The notes under the pieces were generated by a model. It saw nothing but the letters and a program-made list of their open reading frames with translations. It ran no database searches and was not told the DNA's origin. Shown here one piece after another: positions 38,541 through 47,917 of a DNA stretch of 64,000 nucleotides. This stretch comes from Legionella gresilensis (GTDB taxonomy: Bacteria; Pseudomonadota; Gammaproteobacteria; Legionellales; Legionellaceae). Position 1 is the stretch's first letter; every line of letters starts with the position of its first letter. Where the stretch lies: positions 94,339-158,338 of the forward strand of contig NZ_CAAAHX010000009.1 in the NCBI RefSeq assembly GCF_900639865.1, in the 5' to 3' direction. The position numbers and the translations under genes are program-made.

Positions 38541-38711
38541 TAAAATACTGATTTTTTTAATAAGGCTACTTCGTCTTACTCTAGTGCAATTAAAAGCAGA
38601 TCATATGGTTTTTAACTTATTACTTCGGTTTTATTACCTTGGCCTTATAATAATGAATAAAAAGTTTATTATGTTTTATCCTTGGGGTTCTAATACATAC
38701 TTAAACGATGA

Positions 38712-39050
38712 GCAAAAGGAAATTATCAATAAAAGAATTGGCTGTTTTAAGAAAGCCAGCAATCTATATAGTTGTAAAATTGGGTGCAAGCAAATCGAAA
38801 GTAGCAACGCTTTTGGGCTTTAGCAGAACATCGATTACAAAATATATTCATGTGTATGAAGTTGATAATAGAGCAAGCTTTTAGTATAAAGAGCGAGGGA
38901 TTTCCCCGAGAAGTAGACAATATGTATCAACAGACAAAGTCAATGAATTAATTAATTTATTGCTGAGCCAAACATCGATGAATTATCACTTCCTTATAGC
39001 TTATGGAACGGTAAAGCGATAACTTAACTGATTGATAATGATTCGGTGTA
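38712..39050 (+). pseudogene. IS630-type transposase remnant
   Basis: Broken frames give LGASKSKVATLLGFSRTSI (a helix-turn-helix), then YKERGISPRSRQYVSTDKV, then SLWNGKAITELIDN, in the order of an IS630-family transposase N-terminal half. Stops and frameshifts interrupt it and the DDE domain is missing. It sits between the coiled-coil gene and att core 4. Confidence 0.6.
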
Positions 39051-39083
39051 AGGTAATCAGGTAAATAATATAAAGTTTATTGT

Positions 39084-39105
39084 GCCATAACTGTGACAGT
39101 GCTAC
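39084..39105 (+). other. TGTGNCA-type arm sequence left of att core 4
   Basis: TGTGCCA and TGTGACA are followed by GTTTTAGACAGTTCTAGGCT and ATTTGATGCAT, the same block as left of cores 2 and 3. One of the three repeats is missing. Confidence 0.5.
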
Positions 39106-39194
39106 GTTGTTTTAGACAGTTCTAGGCTGTTTTTCAGAAATTTGATGCATCACATTTTATTGATAAATAATGATTTTTAAATTAAAGCATCAGA

Positions 39195-39237
39195 ATTCGA
39201 ACCAAGGTGTCGGGGTCGAGTCCCTCCGAGCGCGCCA
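39195..39237 (+). other. att core 4 (tRNA-Arg 3' repeat)
   Basis: TTCGAACCAAGGTGTCGGGG, then TCGAGTCCCTCCGAGCGCGCCA; two bases lost in the T loop region. It closes segment 4, and an IS481-type element starts immediately to its right. Confidence 0.8.
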
Positions 39238-39249
39238 TTTTTATGTGGT

Positions 39250-40524
39250 TTATTCCGAAGACATGGGTTACAAATTATACTGGAGACATAGGTGACACTT
39301 TAGGCCCAAAAGGATTGGATAAAGGTTGCAAATTACATGTCTGTTCATCAAAATACCCTAAATCATACTGCATAAAGCTAACTAACCACACATAATCTTC
39401 TACCTCCTTAATACCAACCTTTTGCCTGCGAGTACACTTGTAAGGTTTACTTTCTGACCTTTTAGACAAAGCCTTCCGCATTTAGTAACTATTATCGTTT
39501 TATCATGAAAAGGATATTCTACTTCAAGTAACCCTTGATATGGCCTGGTTGAGGATACATAAACTTCAGCTAGATATTTCATTTTAAGGGCCTGATGAGG
39601 GCGTTCATTATTATATTCATCTATAAATCGGTCAAATTTCTCTTGCTGTTGAAGGAAGTTTTCGCCAGCAGGTTTAGTTGTTTCTTTTTTTAAGGTTAAG
39701 TGCATACGCTCATGGCGGCCGTTTTCCTGAGGATTTCCTGGCTTTATTCGTTCAATATTAATACCTAATCGAAGCCACCAAATAGATAGCTTACTCAGGC
39801 CAAAGCATTAGGTGAAGAGAAAGGAATACCATTGTCTATACGGATAGCATCAGGTAAGCCAAATTCTTTAAAAACACGCCCAAAGACTGTAATAGCATAT
39901 CGTTCTTTAGTCGTTGCTAAACCCTCACAAACGAGTAAATAGCGACTACTAAAATCGGTGATAGTTAATGGATAACAATACTCTTTATTCTCTAATTGAA
40001 ATTCACCTTTATAATCTGCACACCATAATTGATTAGGTTGCTTAGCATTAGACAGATTTGTACCTTGTGCTTTATAGCGACGCTTTTTTTGCTTTGCCAC
40101 AAGACCATATTTATCTAGAATAGTATGTATATTGTACTGATTGCTGGTGGTTTAACATCAGGATATTGCCTTAGAAACTTCTCCCTTATCTTTGGTGCTC
40201 CCCAACTAGGTTCTTCTTTTTTAACTTTCAATATCTCTTTCAAGTTGGAAGGGCAACTGATTAGCAAAGCGATGCGGTTTTCTGCTGCGATCATTTAATC
40301 CTTCTAATCCACTATGTTTATAGCGCTCGTATATCTTGTAGCCTGTTTTTCGAGAAATATCGAACTCTTGGCATAAAGAAGACATTTGTTCGCCATCTAA
40401 TAATCTTGCTACAAATCTTATCTTTTCGTCCACTTTATTACACTCATAGGTATTTCTTTCTCCTGAAATGCCTATGAGTGTAACCTATGTCTCCGGAATA
40501 GTTTGTTACCTATGTTTCGATAAG
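39250..40524 (-). mobile_element. IS481-type insertion sequence, decayed
   Basis: Ends form a diverged inverted repeat of about 45 bases with the GGAGACATAGGTNACACT motif on both sides (left TTCCGAAGACATGGGTTACA; right, read inward, TATCGAAACATAGGTAACA). The transposase inside is broken. The flanking sequence (CAATAAATTATAATTAAATTGC on the right, and CATTTTTAT on the left) matches the sequence right of att core 3, so the element landed in the right flank of a fourth island. Confidence 0.75.
39400..40433 (-). pseudogene. IS481-family transposase, multiple frameshifts
   Basis: Three fragments in gene order: an N-terminal helix-turn-helix (FVARLLDGEQMSSLCQEFDI then SRKTGYKIYERY), a DDE core part (NQLWCADYKGEFQLENKEYC, FGLPDAIRIDNGIPF), and a C-terminal part (DRFIDEYNNERPHQALKMKY). 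Gaps and frame changes separate them, so no full transposase can be made. Confidence 0.8.
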
Positions 40525-41176
40525 GACATGCCTTTAATATCAATAAATTATAATTAAATTGCTACTCTAGAGCACTTGGTTATATTTAATGTAGGCTTGT
40601 AGGTTGCTAATAGTACTTGGGCGAGTGCCGATATCAATAATCCTAATAAAGGAAAAACGATAGGGTAGTAGTAAGCTATTTTAGAAAGCTAGCTTTTTAA
40701 GTTATAGTGACTACCTAAATAGTATATACTTCAATTGGGCATCAGAAAAACAAAGCAAATAACTGTTTTCAAATATCTATTCTTTGAGATTGTTCTACCA
40801 AAAACGTCCTGGCTATATCTTGATCCATCTTTGAACTCAGCGATTATGACTGACTATTGAATTTATTTAGCATTTTATATCGTGGCTGTAGTGTTTTTCT
40901 CAAAGGGCTCTAGTTATGTGACTATTTCGTCAGGACATAACCAATCTTTATTTGAAGACACTATATTTTTTGTCATTTTTTAAAATGTAATCTATTTTTG
41001 AAACTTCAACTTTATTCAACTCTGACTACAGATAAATTAATTGTGCTTACTAATGTATTTTTAGAAATTGGAGTGTTTTTTTCTAAAAGGTCATTTTCAG
41101 GGTGGAAAGCTTAGGTATTATGCTATTCTTTGAATATACCTTACTAACTGTGTCTCTTAATACCAAGGAATCGGTA
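40525..41176. other. Intergenic stretch upstream of phaC with a partial dispersed repeat
   Basis: About 650 AT-rich bases without a convincing gene. The part at 40563-40606 (TAGAGCACTTGGTTATATTTAA) is a short copy of the dispersed repeat seen at 18497, 36411 and 47135. The rest probably contains the phaC promoter; no clear -35/-10 pair stands out. Confidence 0.6.
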
Positions 41177-42967
41177 ATGAGTGAGCAAAGCAAAACTGGC
41201 TGTCCAAAGGAAATCATATTAACTCAACAGCAAAATGTATCAGAAGATTTAGATTCCTATAGCGGTGTTTCTTCTGATACAAGCAATTTAGATCATTTTT
41301 TTCTTTTGCTTAATCAATTATTTCAAGCAAACCTTGCTAAATGGACTGCGGGACTTAGTCCTGCAGCGCTGGCTTCTGCTTATTCAACTTGGCTTTGGCA
41401 ATTGGCACAAAGTCCAGGCTTGTTAGGCGAGTTAGCTTCTTATCCTCTCTTTCATGCTAATGATTGTATCAATAATATTCTTTGTGTTGAGCGTGCTGCT
41501 GGCGGTAAAGATGTTCGTTTTAAAGAAGAAAATTGGGAGCATTTCCCTTGGCGTTTATTTGCAGAGGGGTTTTTACAAGTAGAAGATTGGTGGCAACGTG
41601 CTACTCATGTACCGGGGTTATCAAAGCAGGAAGAGCGCACGGTTTCGTTTTGGGCGCGTCAATGTCTTGATGCTTTATCTCCCTCTAATTTCGTCTGGTC
41701 TAACCCTGATTTATTTTATCAGACTGTTAACACCCGCGGATTAAATATTTTTCGGGGTAGTCAAATCGCGTTTGAAGACTGGCTTGAGAGATTAAGTGGT
41801 GCACCACCTGAAGGCTCTGAACACTTTATTCCAGGTAAACAAGTAGCTATTACGCCAGGACGAATAGTCTTTCAAAATCATTTAATCGAGCTTATCCAAT
41901 ACGAGGCTCAAACAAAGACCGTCTATAAAGAACCAATACTTATTTTACCTGCTTGGATCATGAAATATTATATTTTAGATTTATCCCCACATAATTCGTT
42001 AGTGAGGTGGCTGGTAGAACAAGGTCACACTGTATTTATTATTTCCTGGCGTAATCCAGATCATGAAGACAGAGATTTAGGAATAGATGATTATTATCGC
42101 CAAGGCGCGATGGCGGCAATTGATAAAGTATCAAGCATTTTTCCAAAAATTAAAATTAATCTGATGGGGTATTGTTTAGGGGGTACCTTGGCGATGATTA
42201 CCGCATCAGTCATGGCGAAAAACAACGATAAACGTTTAAATAGCCTTACGCTTCTTGCAGCTCAAGGAGACTTTACTGAGGCTGGAGAATTAATGTTATT
42301 TGTTACTGGAAGCCAAGTCGCTTTCCTTAAAAATGTAATGTGGGAACAAGGATATCTCGATACGAAGCAAATGGCTGGTTCTTTTCAAATGTTACGGGCC
42401 TATGATTTAATTTGGTCTAAAATGATTCAGGATTACATGCATGGACAGAAACGTGGAATGATTGATTTAACAGCCTGGAATGCAGATGCAACGAGAATGC
42501 CTTATAAAATGCATAGTGAATACCTTGAAAAATTATTTTTAAAGAATGATTTTGCCGAAGGACGCTTTGCAGTTGAAGGAGAGCCCATAGCTGCTGCAAA
42601 TATTCAATCGCCTATTTTTGCAGTGAGTACAGAAAAAGACCATGTGGCACCTTGGCAATCGGTCTATAAAATTCACTTGATGACAGAAAGTGATGTGACC
42701 TTTGTTCTTGCTAGCGGTGGGCACAATGCCGGTATTATTAGCGAGCCAGGGCATCCCAAAAGTTCTTATTATGTTTATGAACATAAAAAAGGGGATTATC
42801 ATTTCAATCCCACACAATGGCTTAAAGTTGCAAAGAAGCGAGATATTTCCTGGTGGCAAGAATGGCATCAATGGTTAGTAAAACATGATACAAAAAAACG
42901 TACATCGCCCCCGATTATAGATTGTTCACTGCCAGCAGCACCTGGTACTTACGTACTGCAGAAATAA
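41177..42967 (+). CDS. phaC: Poly(3-hydroxyalkanoate) synthase
   Basis: Polymerises 3-hydroxyacyl-CoA into storage polyester. 596 residues, alpha/beta hydrolase fold with the lipase-like box GYCLGG holding the catalytic cysteine, the aspartate in EKDHVAPWQSVYK and the histidine in GGHNAGII. The N-terminal part matches the PhaC N-domain (LFAEGFLQVEDWW, then VWSNPDLFYQT). I chose the ATG at 41177, which has AAGGAA six bases upstream, over an upstream GTG. A broken MaoC hydratase gene follows. Legionella stores PHB. Confidence 0.93.
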   Translation: MSEQSKTGCPKEIILTQQQNVSEDLDSYSGVSSDTSNLDHFFLLLNQLFQANLAKWTAGLSPAALASAYSTWLWQLAQSPGLLGELASYPLFHANDCINNILCVERAAGGKDVRFKEENWEHFPWRLFAEGFLQVEDWWQRATHVPGLSKQEERTVSFWARQCLDALSPSNFVWSNPDLFYQTVNTRGLNIFRGSQIAFEDWLERLSGAPPEGSEHFIPGKQVAITPGRIVFQNHLIELIQYEAQTKTVYKEPILILPAWIMKYYILDLSPHNSLVRWLVEQGHTVFIISWRNPDHEDRDLGIDDYYRQGAMAAIDKVSSIFPKIKINLMGYCLGGTLAMITASVMAKNNDKRLNSLTLLAAQGDFTEAGELMLFVTGSQVAFLKNVMWEQGYLDTKQMAGSFQMLRAYDLIWSKMIQDYMHGQKRGMIDLTAWNADATRMPYKMHSEYLEKLFLKNDFAEGRFAVEGEPIAAANIQSPIFAVSTEKDHVAPWQSVYKIHLMTESDVTFVLASGGHNAGIISEPGHPKSSYYVYEHKKGDYHFNPTQWLKVAKKRDISWWQEWHQWLVKHDTKKRTSPPIIDCSLPAAPGTYVLQK

Positions 42968-42984
42968 AAGGAAAAGGAACGAAT

Positions 42985-43451
42985 AAGGAGTATCTTGAGA
43001 ATATTACCTTTGATGAGCTTGCAAGAGGTCGCTAAGCGAGCTTAAGTAAAACCCTTACCCAAGATGATATTAATTTATTTGCTGCTATGTCTGGCGATGT
43101 GAATCCTGCTCATGTGGATGTCGCGTTTGCTAAAAGCGATATCTTTCATGGCATTGTCGGTCATGGTATGTGGTCTGGCTCACTGATTTAGCACTTCTTG
43201 GCACCGTTTTACCAGGACCAGGTACGATTTATCTTAAACAGGATATCCAATTTAAAAAACCAGTGCGTTTAGGTGACACACTTACTATTACATTAATCGT
43301 TAAAGATAAACAAAGTAATAAATCCATCGTAATTTTTGATTGTAAAGGGGTAAATCAGCATGGAGAAAAGGTCATAGAAGGACTTGCGACGGTTCTTGCG
43401 CCAAAGAAAAAAATACGTGTTGCAAGGCCTCACCCATTTGGTATAGTTTAG
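42985..43451 (+). pseudogene. MaoC-like (R)-enoyl-CoA hydratase, broken
   Basis: Reading across one in-frame TAA (43033) and one frameshift near 43188 gives TFDELARGR, then SKTLTQDDINLFAAMSGDVN and PAHVDVAFA, GIVGHGMWSGS, LLGTVLPGPGTIYLKQDIQF. This is a full-length MaoC domain with the hot-dog motif (D-x-N-P-x-H). Such hydratases feed (R)-3-hydroxyacyl-CoA into PhaC from beta-oxidation, consistent with the position 20 bases after phaC. The start codon is also unclear. Probably non-functional. Confidence 0.82.
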
Positions 43452-43708
43452 TTAGATTACGTATTTTAAAAGCAGGAACTCATCTCATCAAAAAGTCCAT
43501 TTTGCACGTGAGTTATGCTTATATTGAGATCTCAATATAAGTGTAACAATAAAATATTGCTAGAGTAAGCGGTCTTGCATTGCCAAAAATTGACAAAGTA
43601 GTATTGTATGAAATAGTGCTTAAGTCATTCTGCACTTCTTTACTTTAATTCTAGGGTATTAGAAAAGATAAATAATGACTAGCTAATTTTAAATTATGGA
43701 GAATAGGT

Positions 43709-44197
43709 ATGAAAATAAATGGACTAAAAAGAACTTTTATAGCTACTGTAGTGGTATCAACTTTAATTGCAACACCATCATTTGCAAGTTCTGAAAAAAG
43801 CACCGCTGATAGTAAAATAAATGCGATTATTACTCCCCAAATTTTTGAAATAGCTAAAAGGAATGAGAACTGGAAGTTAGCACTTATGACAGGTAAAGAT
43901 GCACAAGTCGTATTTATGAATATTACCCCTAAGACTAATCCCAACAATGAAATTGGAATGGAAACCCATAAATTTGATCAGGTCATATTTGTTGTTGAAG
44001 GTCAGGCTAAATCTGTTCTCAATGGCAAAAATTCAACTGTTTCAGCGGGTGATATGATTTTTATTCCTCAAGGATTTCCACATAATTTTATTAATTTAAA
44101 TGCAAAGAAACCATTCAAAATAATTAGCATCTATTCAGCTACGGATATTCCTGAAAATGCGGTATATAAACAGAAATCTGATATGCCACGAGAGTAA
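43709..44197 (+). CDS. Secreted cupin-domain protein
   Basis: 162 residues: signal peptide (FIATVVVSTLIATPSFA) then a single cupin barrel with the motifs ETHKFDQVIFVVEGQAK and SAGDMIFIPQGFPHNFIN. Metal-binding His/Glu positions are partly kept. Periplasmic; function of this group unknown. GGAG is well placed before the ATG. Confidence 0.82.
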   Translation: MKINGLKRTFIATVVVSTLIATPSFASSEKSTADSKINAIITPQIFEIAKRNENWKLALMTGKDAQVVFMNITPKTNPNNEIGMETHKFDQVIFVVEGQAKSVLNGKNSTVSAGDMIFIPQGFPHNFINLNAKKPFKIISIYSATDIPENAVYKQKSDMPRE

Positions 44198-44249
44198 CTT
44201 CAGTGATAAATCGACTAGGATCTATTTCACAGGCACTTAAAATATCGGG

Positions 44250-44325
44250 TCTTTCCATTTACGGGGGCGGCATTAATCATCCGCAAAGGACCTTAACACG
44301 TGTTCTGTAATCTTCAAAACATATC
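44250..44325. mobile_element. Solo end of an ISL3-type element (remnant)
   Basis: GGGTCTTTCCATTTACGGGG, then GCGGCATTAATCATCCGC, then a diverged match to the transposase 3' end (ATCTTCAAAAC). It aligns with the left ends of the ISL3 copies at 17201 and 21664. The rest of the element is gone. Confidence 0.65.
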
Positions 44326-44503
44326 ACAACTATAGAGGCCATAAATCAAAGCCACAAAAATAAAAAAACGGAGAATATGGTAGATATTTTGAGAGCATAT
44401 GATTATAAATGAGCAATCTTATAATAAACTACGCTCACAAATCTATATTGGCTAAAATTTAATCCTATAATTTATGTAAAGCTGATAAGTATATAGGAAC
44501 AAT

Positions 44504-44770
44504 ATGCCTCTCACCAACTGCTCAGATTGTAAAAAAGAAATTTCTACGAATGCTGAAAATTGTCCAAATTGTGGCGCGCCTTTAAAACAAAAATCAATAA
44601 TAACTAAGGATTTGAGTTTTGGTAGCCTTATATCTGCAATGATAATTTTATTGGGTCTAATCTTAATTTTCACAGGAAAAATTTTAGGCCTTATCTTAAT
44701 AGTTATAGGCGTCATTCTTTTATTAATTAGGATGAAAATTTGGATTGGAATAGGAAAAAATAAACAATAG
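44504..44770 (+). CDS. Small zinc-ribbon membrane protein
   Basis: 88 residues: an N-terminal zinc ribbon with two CxxC pairs (CSDCKKEISTNAENCPNCG) followed by two membrane helices (LISAMIILLGLILIF and GLILIVIGVILLLI). AGGA precedes the ATG. The family is common in bacteria; function unknown. Confidence 0.75.
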   Translation: MPLTNCSDCKKEISTNAENCPNCGAPLKQKSIITKDLSFGSLISAMIILLGLILIFTGKILGLILIVIGVILLLIRMKIWIGIGKNKQ

Positions 44771-45061
44771 GTTTAGGTTCGGGATACACTCTGTAAATTT
44801 TAGTAAATTAAGATCTGTCTTATATTCTTAACAGGTTAATTCCCCCTTTTTTGAATAATCAAACTCTAAACAATAAGTGTTTTTAATACAGAAGCAACTA
44901 TATTAATTAACCTCAAAATAAATAATCTTACGTAGTGCTGTCTCAAGTCTATATTAAAGTAGATTGTCTAAACTCCAATCTATTATAGTTTGTTGATAAA
45001 TATTAGTTTTAAATTATCAATTTTCTTATTAGGGGAGCCAGGATGAGCTTAGAGTACGCCA

Positions 45062-47032
45062 CTACCTATTTCCCACCGCAGTTAACAATATGACATGTTT
45101 TGCTGTTTGACTAATATTAAGTATATGTCGCACTTCAACATCATAAAATGCACCTACTGCGCAAGCTCCTAATCCACGTGCTTGAGCAGCGAGGTAAGTT
45201 GTTTCTCCACCTAAACCGCATTCTAAGTTGGCGTATCTATAATCTCTTTCCCCATGTAGTTGCCCTATCTGATTTAAATCAATAGTCCAGGCGATAACAA
45301 AGGCAGCTCTTTCAAGTAACTCCTGAGAAAAGCCGGCTTTATAAATCTCTTTTGAGAAATCGCCTTTTCTAACTTTCTCTAAAGCCTCTTTTTCAGGAAT
45401 ATATCGATACACCCCTTTTGATAAACCTTGTATATTGCTGACAATAATGAATAATTCAACTCTTTTGCCAGCTTCAACGATATATGGATTTCTAAGCGGG
45501 GCAGATGATTGTTGAATTATGCCAGCAAAATCTTTAAGGCTGACCTGTTTATTGGAAAACTGTCGAAATGAACGGCGATTTTTGATAATAGTAAACGTAT
45601 CATCTTCCGCTTTCGAACCGGTGGGTAATCGAATAAGGGCATTCGCAGCGAAAATTTCATTGCGGTATTTTTGCATATCAACTTTTGGAATCTTCATCAT
45701 TTCCTTTTTCCACTGCACAGAAGTGAGTTTATAGGAAAGTCGAGTTTGTTCAATATTTTGAACTTCTTTGGGCAGAGCTTCTGAGGTGAATTGTGGAGTT
45801 TCTGTAAGTTCAGTTAGCTTATTCTTCCCGAGTACAACCATTGATAAAATGCCTTCATCTTGTTGTGATAGTCCCAAAACTCTTTTCATTTGATTATCGT
45901 CAAAAAAAGCTGTATGAACGAAAGGTAACTGCACTGATGATGCTGCAACAGCAATATTGCCCAGAATGTGTCCTGCATCAGGAAGTATATATCGGAAAGA
46001 ACGTTCTCGATATTTCCAAATAGTACGGTCAAAATTTGCTGTGATAATAATAATGGCAGAGGCATTTTTTTGTAAGTCATGATAAGGACTTGCCCTAGAA
46101 AGAGATTGAAGAGATTCTTGGCTACTAATTTTAGTTAGACTGTGATTGGCTGGATGGTAATAATAAATACCGGGTTGAAGATTTTCCACTTTTATTATAG
46201 CAACATATAAATCATTGGGATATAAAGCACCTGCAGATGCAGCGGCACGTAAAAATAATTGCCCTCCAGGATAGTATAATTTTTCTGTCACACCACTTGA
46301 ATAGTAAAGTATATTAGATAAATTCTGTAAATTCAGAGGGGCAATAGGATTTATTATTTCTTGAGATAATGCCTGCGAAAGCGATCTGCCTGAGCTTGTG
46401 TCAGGTGTCGGCAAAGTAACAACTAGATAATTAGGATAATCTTTAAATTCATTAGGCTTATTGATATTAAATCTAGGACGAAAGACAGTGTCACGGTTGA
46501 TATCTCCTAAATGATGGACATAACTAGTAGAGTCTATTTTCTTTCCTTTAGATACAAGCCAGATACGCTGACCACTTGATATTTTAGGGTTGCTCTCAAT
46601 CAGTGTTTGGGTTGTTGGAGTAATGAATTCATAGATTATAATAGCTATTGCAGACCCAAGAATTAGCAGTATGATAATTAAAAAAAGGGTTCTGACTGGC
46701 GGCTTCCATTGAGTATGTGTATTGTCAAGCAAAAAAGAAGGGCTATTTTTTTTAAGCCACATCGAAACCATAGGTAGCTGAAACCAAAGATGAACAGCAA
46801 CTAAAAACAACAGACAATAACCAAACAAATAATGTAAATCAAAGGGAGGCAGATCCATCCTTGCTACCCAGAATAAACCAAGTCCCGCTGTTATGAGTAA
46901 ATAAAAAATCAAATAAATTGCCGAGAGCATATTGACGTCTCTTCTTTTTACTGGACGACCGATAGCGGTACGGATAAGTAAATAGATAATCATCAAAGTA
47001 ATAGGAAGAGAAAACCAAAAAAATTTTTCCAT
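45062..47032 (-). CDS. Membrane-anchored SagB-type dehydrogenase with two nitroreductase domains
   Basis: 656 residues. The N-terminal 150 have four to five membrane helices (for example LHYLFGYCLLFLVAVHLWFQ, like a cytochrome-b-type module). A first nitroreductase-like domain follows (RAAASAGALYPNDLYVAI at about 265), then a second (about 470-656: IKNRRSFRQFSNKQV, GLGACAVGAFYDVEV). The double layout is typical of SagB/ThcOx dehydrogenases, FMN enzymes that oxidise azolines in peptide natural products. No cyclodehydratase or precursor peptide is near, so the substrate is open. The membrane anchor is unusual. Confidence 0.82.
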   Translation of the reverse strand: MEKFFWFSLPITLMIIYLLIRTAIGRPVKRRDVNMLSAIYLIFYLLITAGLGLFWVARMDLPPFDLHYLFGYCLLFLVAVHLWFQLPMVSMWLKKNSPSFLLDNTHTQWKPPVRTLFLIIILLILGSAIAIIIYEFITPTTQTLIESNPKISSGQRIWLVSKGKKIDSTSYVHHLGDINRDTVFRPRFNINKPNEFKDYPNYLVVTLPTPDTSSGRSLSQALSQEIINPIAPLNLQNLSNILYYSSGVTEKLYYPGGQLFLRAAASAGALYPNDLYVAIIKVENLQPGIYYYHPANHSLTKISSQESLQSLSRASPYHDLQKNASAIIIITANFDRTIWKYRERSFRYILPDAGHILGNIAVAASSVQLPFVHTAFFDDNQMKRVLGLSQQDEGILSMVVLGKNKLTELTETPQFTSEALPKEVQNIEQTRLSYKLTSVQWKKEMMKIPKVDMQKYRNEIFAANALIRLPTGSKAEDDTFTIIKNRRSFRQFSNKQVSLKDFAGIIQQSSAPLRNPYIVEAGKRVELFIIVSNIQGLSKGVYRYIPEKEALEKVRKGDFSKEIYKAGFSQELLERAAFVIAWTIDLNQIGQLHGERDYRYANLECGLGGETTYLAAQARGLGACAVGAFYDVEVRHILNISQTAKHVILLTAVGNR

Positions 47033-47134
47033 GCTATATGTCGATTCCAGTCAAGTTACTACAAAAGTATCGCTTTTCTTATTAGGATATCCAAATTTAT
47101 ATCTTCTCTCTGCAAAATCTTTATAAATAATTTA

Positions 47135-47207
47135 TTAGATTAAATTTAAAAAAAATTATCATGGTTTTTAGATAGAGCACTTAGTTAATCTAATATAAAC
47201 TCGTAGC
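47135..47207. repeat. Dispersed repeat copy C
   Basis: TTAGATTAAATTTAAAA, then CATGGTTTTTAGATAGAGCA, then AATATAAACTCGTAG; matches copies A and B with some changes. It lies downstream of the histidine-rich repeat gene. Confidence 0.65.
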
Positions 47208-47266
47208 AACTGTCTTGTGCTAAAAACTCAGAACAGTTGCTACGCTTACTGTTTGATTCTAGTTTG

Positions 47267-47917
47267 TTATGGGTTTTCTTTTAAATGAGACTTATCCTTA
47301 TCATGCGAACCATGCTTTAAGTGTGATGCATGTTTATCATGTGATCCTGATTTCCAATGAGATTCCGATTTATTATGGGAGCCTGTCTTGTAATGAGATT
47401 TATCCTTATCATGTGAACCATATTTTAAGTGTGATGCGTGCTTATCATGTGACCCAAATTTCCAATGTGATTTCGATTTATTATGGGAACCTTTCTTGTA
47501 ATGAGACTCATCCTTATCATGTGAACCATATTTTAAGTGTGATGCATGTTTATCATGTGAGCCAAATTTCCAATGGGATTTCGATTTATTATGGGAACCT
47601 GTTTTGTGATGAGACTCATCCTTATCATGTGAACCATGCTTTAGGTGTGATGCATGTTTATCATGTGATCCTGTCTTGTAATGAGATTCATCTTTATCAT
47701 GCGAGCCAGATTTCCAATGATAATCTGAGTTGTCCGCGATATTAATAGGAGTAAATTGGTTCTTCGTCGCTTGTCCTTTGCTCGGGCTTTCCTGTTGATG
47801 GACACTCAAGAAACGAGTCCCATAAGCTTTATGCGAGTGAATAATCTCAGCGCTCAGACAAACGGGTGAAAGGAAAAGACTGGCAACAAAATATTTTAAT
47901 GGTTTTAAAGTTCTCAT
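47267..47917 (-). CDS. Exported histidine-rich protein with twelve 12-residue repeats
   Basis: 216 residues: signal peptide (FVASLFLSPVCLSA), a 45-residue linker, then twelve tandem 12-residue units to the end. The consensus is G-S-H-[DN]-K-x-x-S-H-x-K-x, two histidines per unit. Units come in three flavours (HASHLK, DESHYK, SKSHWK) arranged in a 36-residue superrepeat. High His, Lys, Ser and Asp content suggests metal or polyanion binding at the surface or in the periplasm. It starts immediately after the stop of the upstream secreted-protein gene, so they form a two-gene operon. No named family. Confidence 0.8.
   Translation of the reverse strand: MRTLKPLKYFVASLFLSPVCLSAEIIHSHKAYGTRFLSVHQQESPSKGQATKNQFTPINIADNSDYHWKSGSHDKDESHYKTGSHDKHASHLKHGSHDKDESHHKTGSHNKSKSHWKFGSHDKHASHLKYGSHDKDESHYKKGSHNKSKSHWKFGSHDKHASHLKYGSHDKDKSHYKTGSHNKSESHWKSGSHDKHASHLKHGSHDKDKSHLKENP
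47285..47710 (-). repeat. 36-bp tandem repeat array (12 units)
   Basis: DNA of the histidine-rich repeat region; each unit codes 12 residues and three units make a 108-bp superrepeat. High identity between superrepeats suggests recent expansion and a potential for length variation by slippage or recombination. Confidence 0.85.

Noticed and set aside
47285..47710. Possible CRISPR array (36-bp periodicity)
   Set aside because: The 36-bp periodicity is a coding tandem repeat without unique spacers; no cas genes are in the window.
47269..47745. A 158-codon plus-strand frame with repeated YHVILISN-type units
   Set aside because: It is the mirror image of the histidine-rich repeat gene. The minus frame has a signal peptide and an operon partner; the plus frame has neither.
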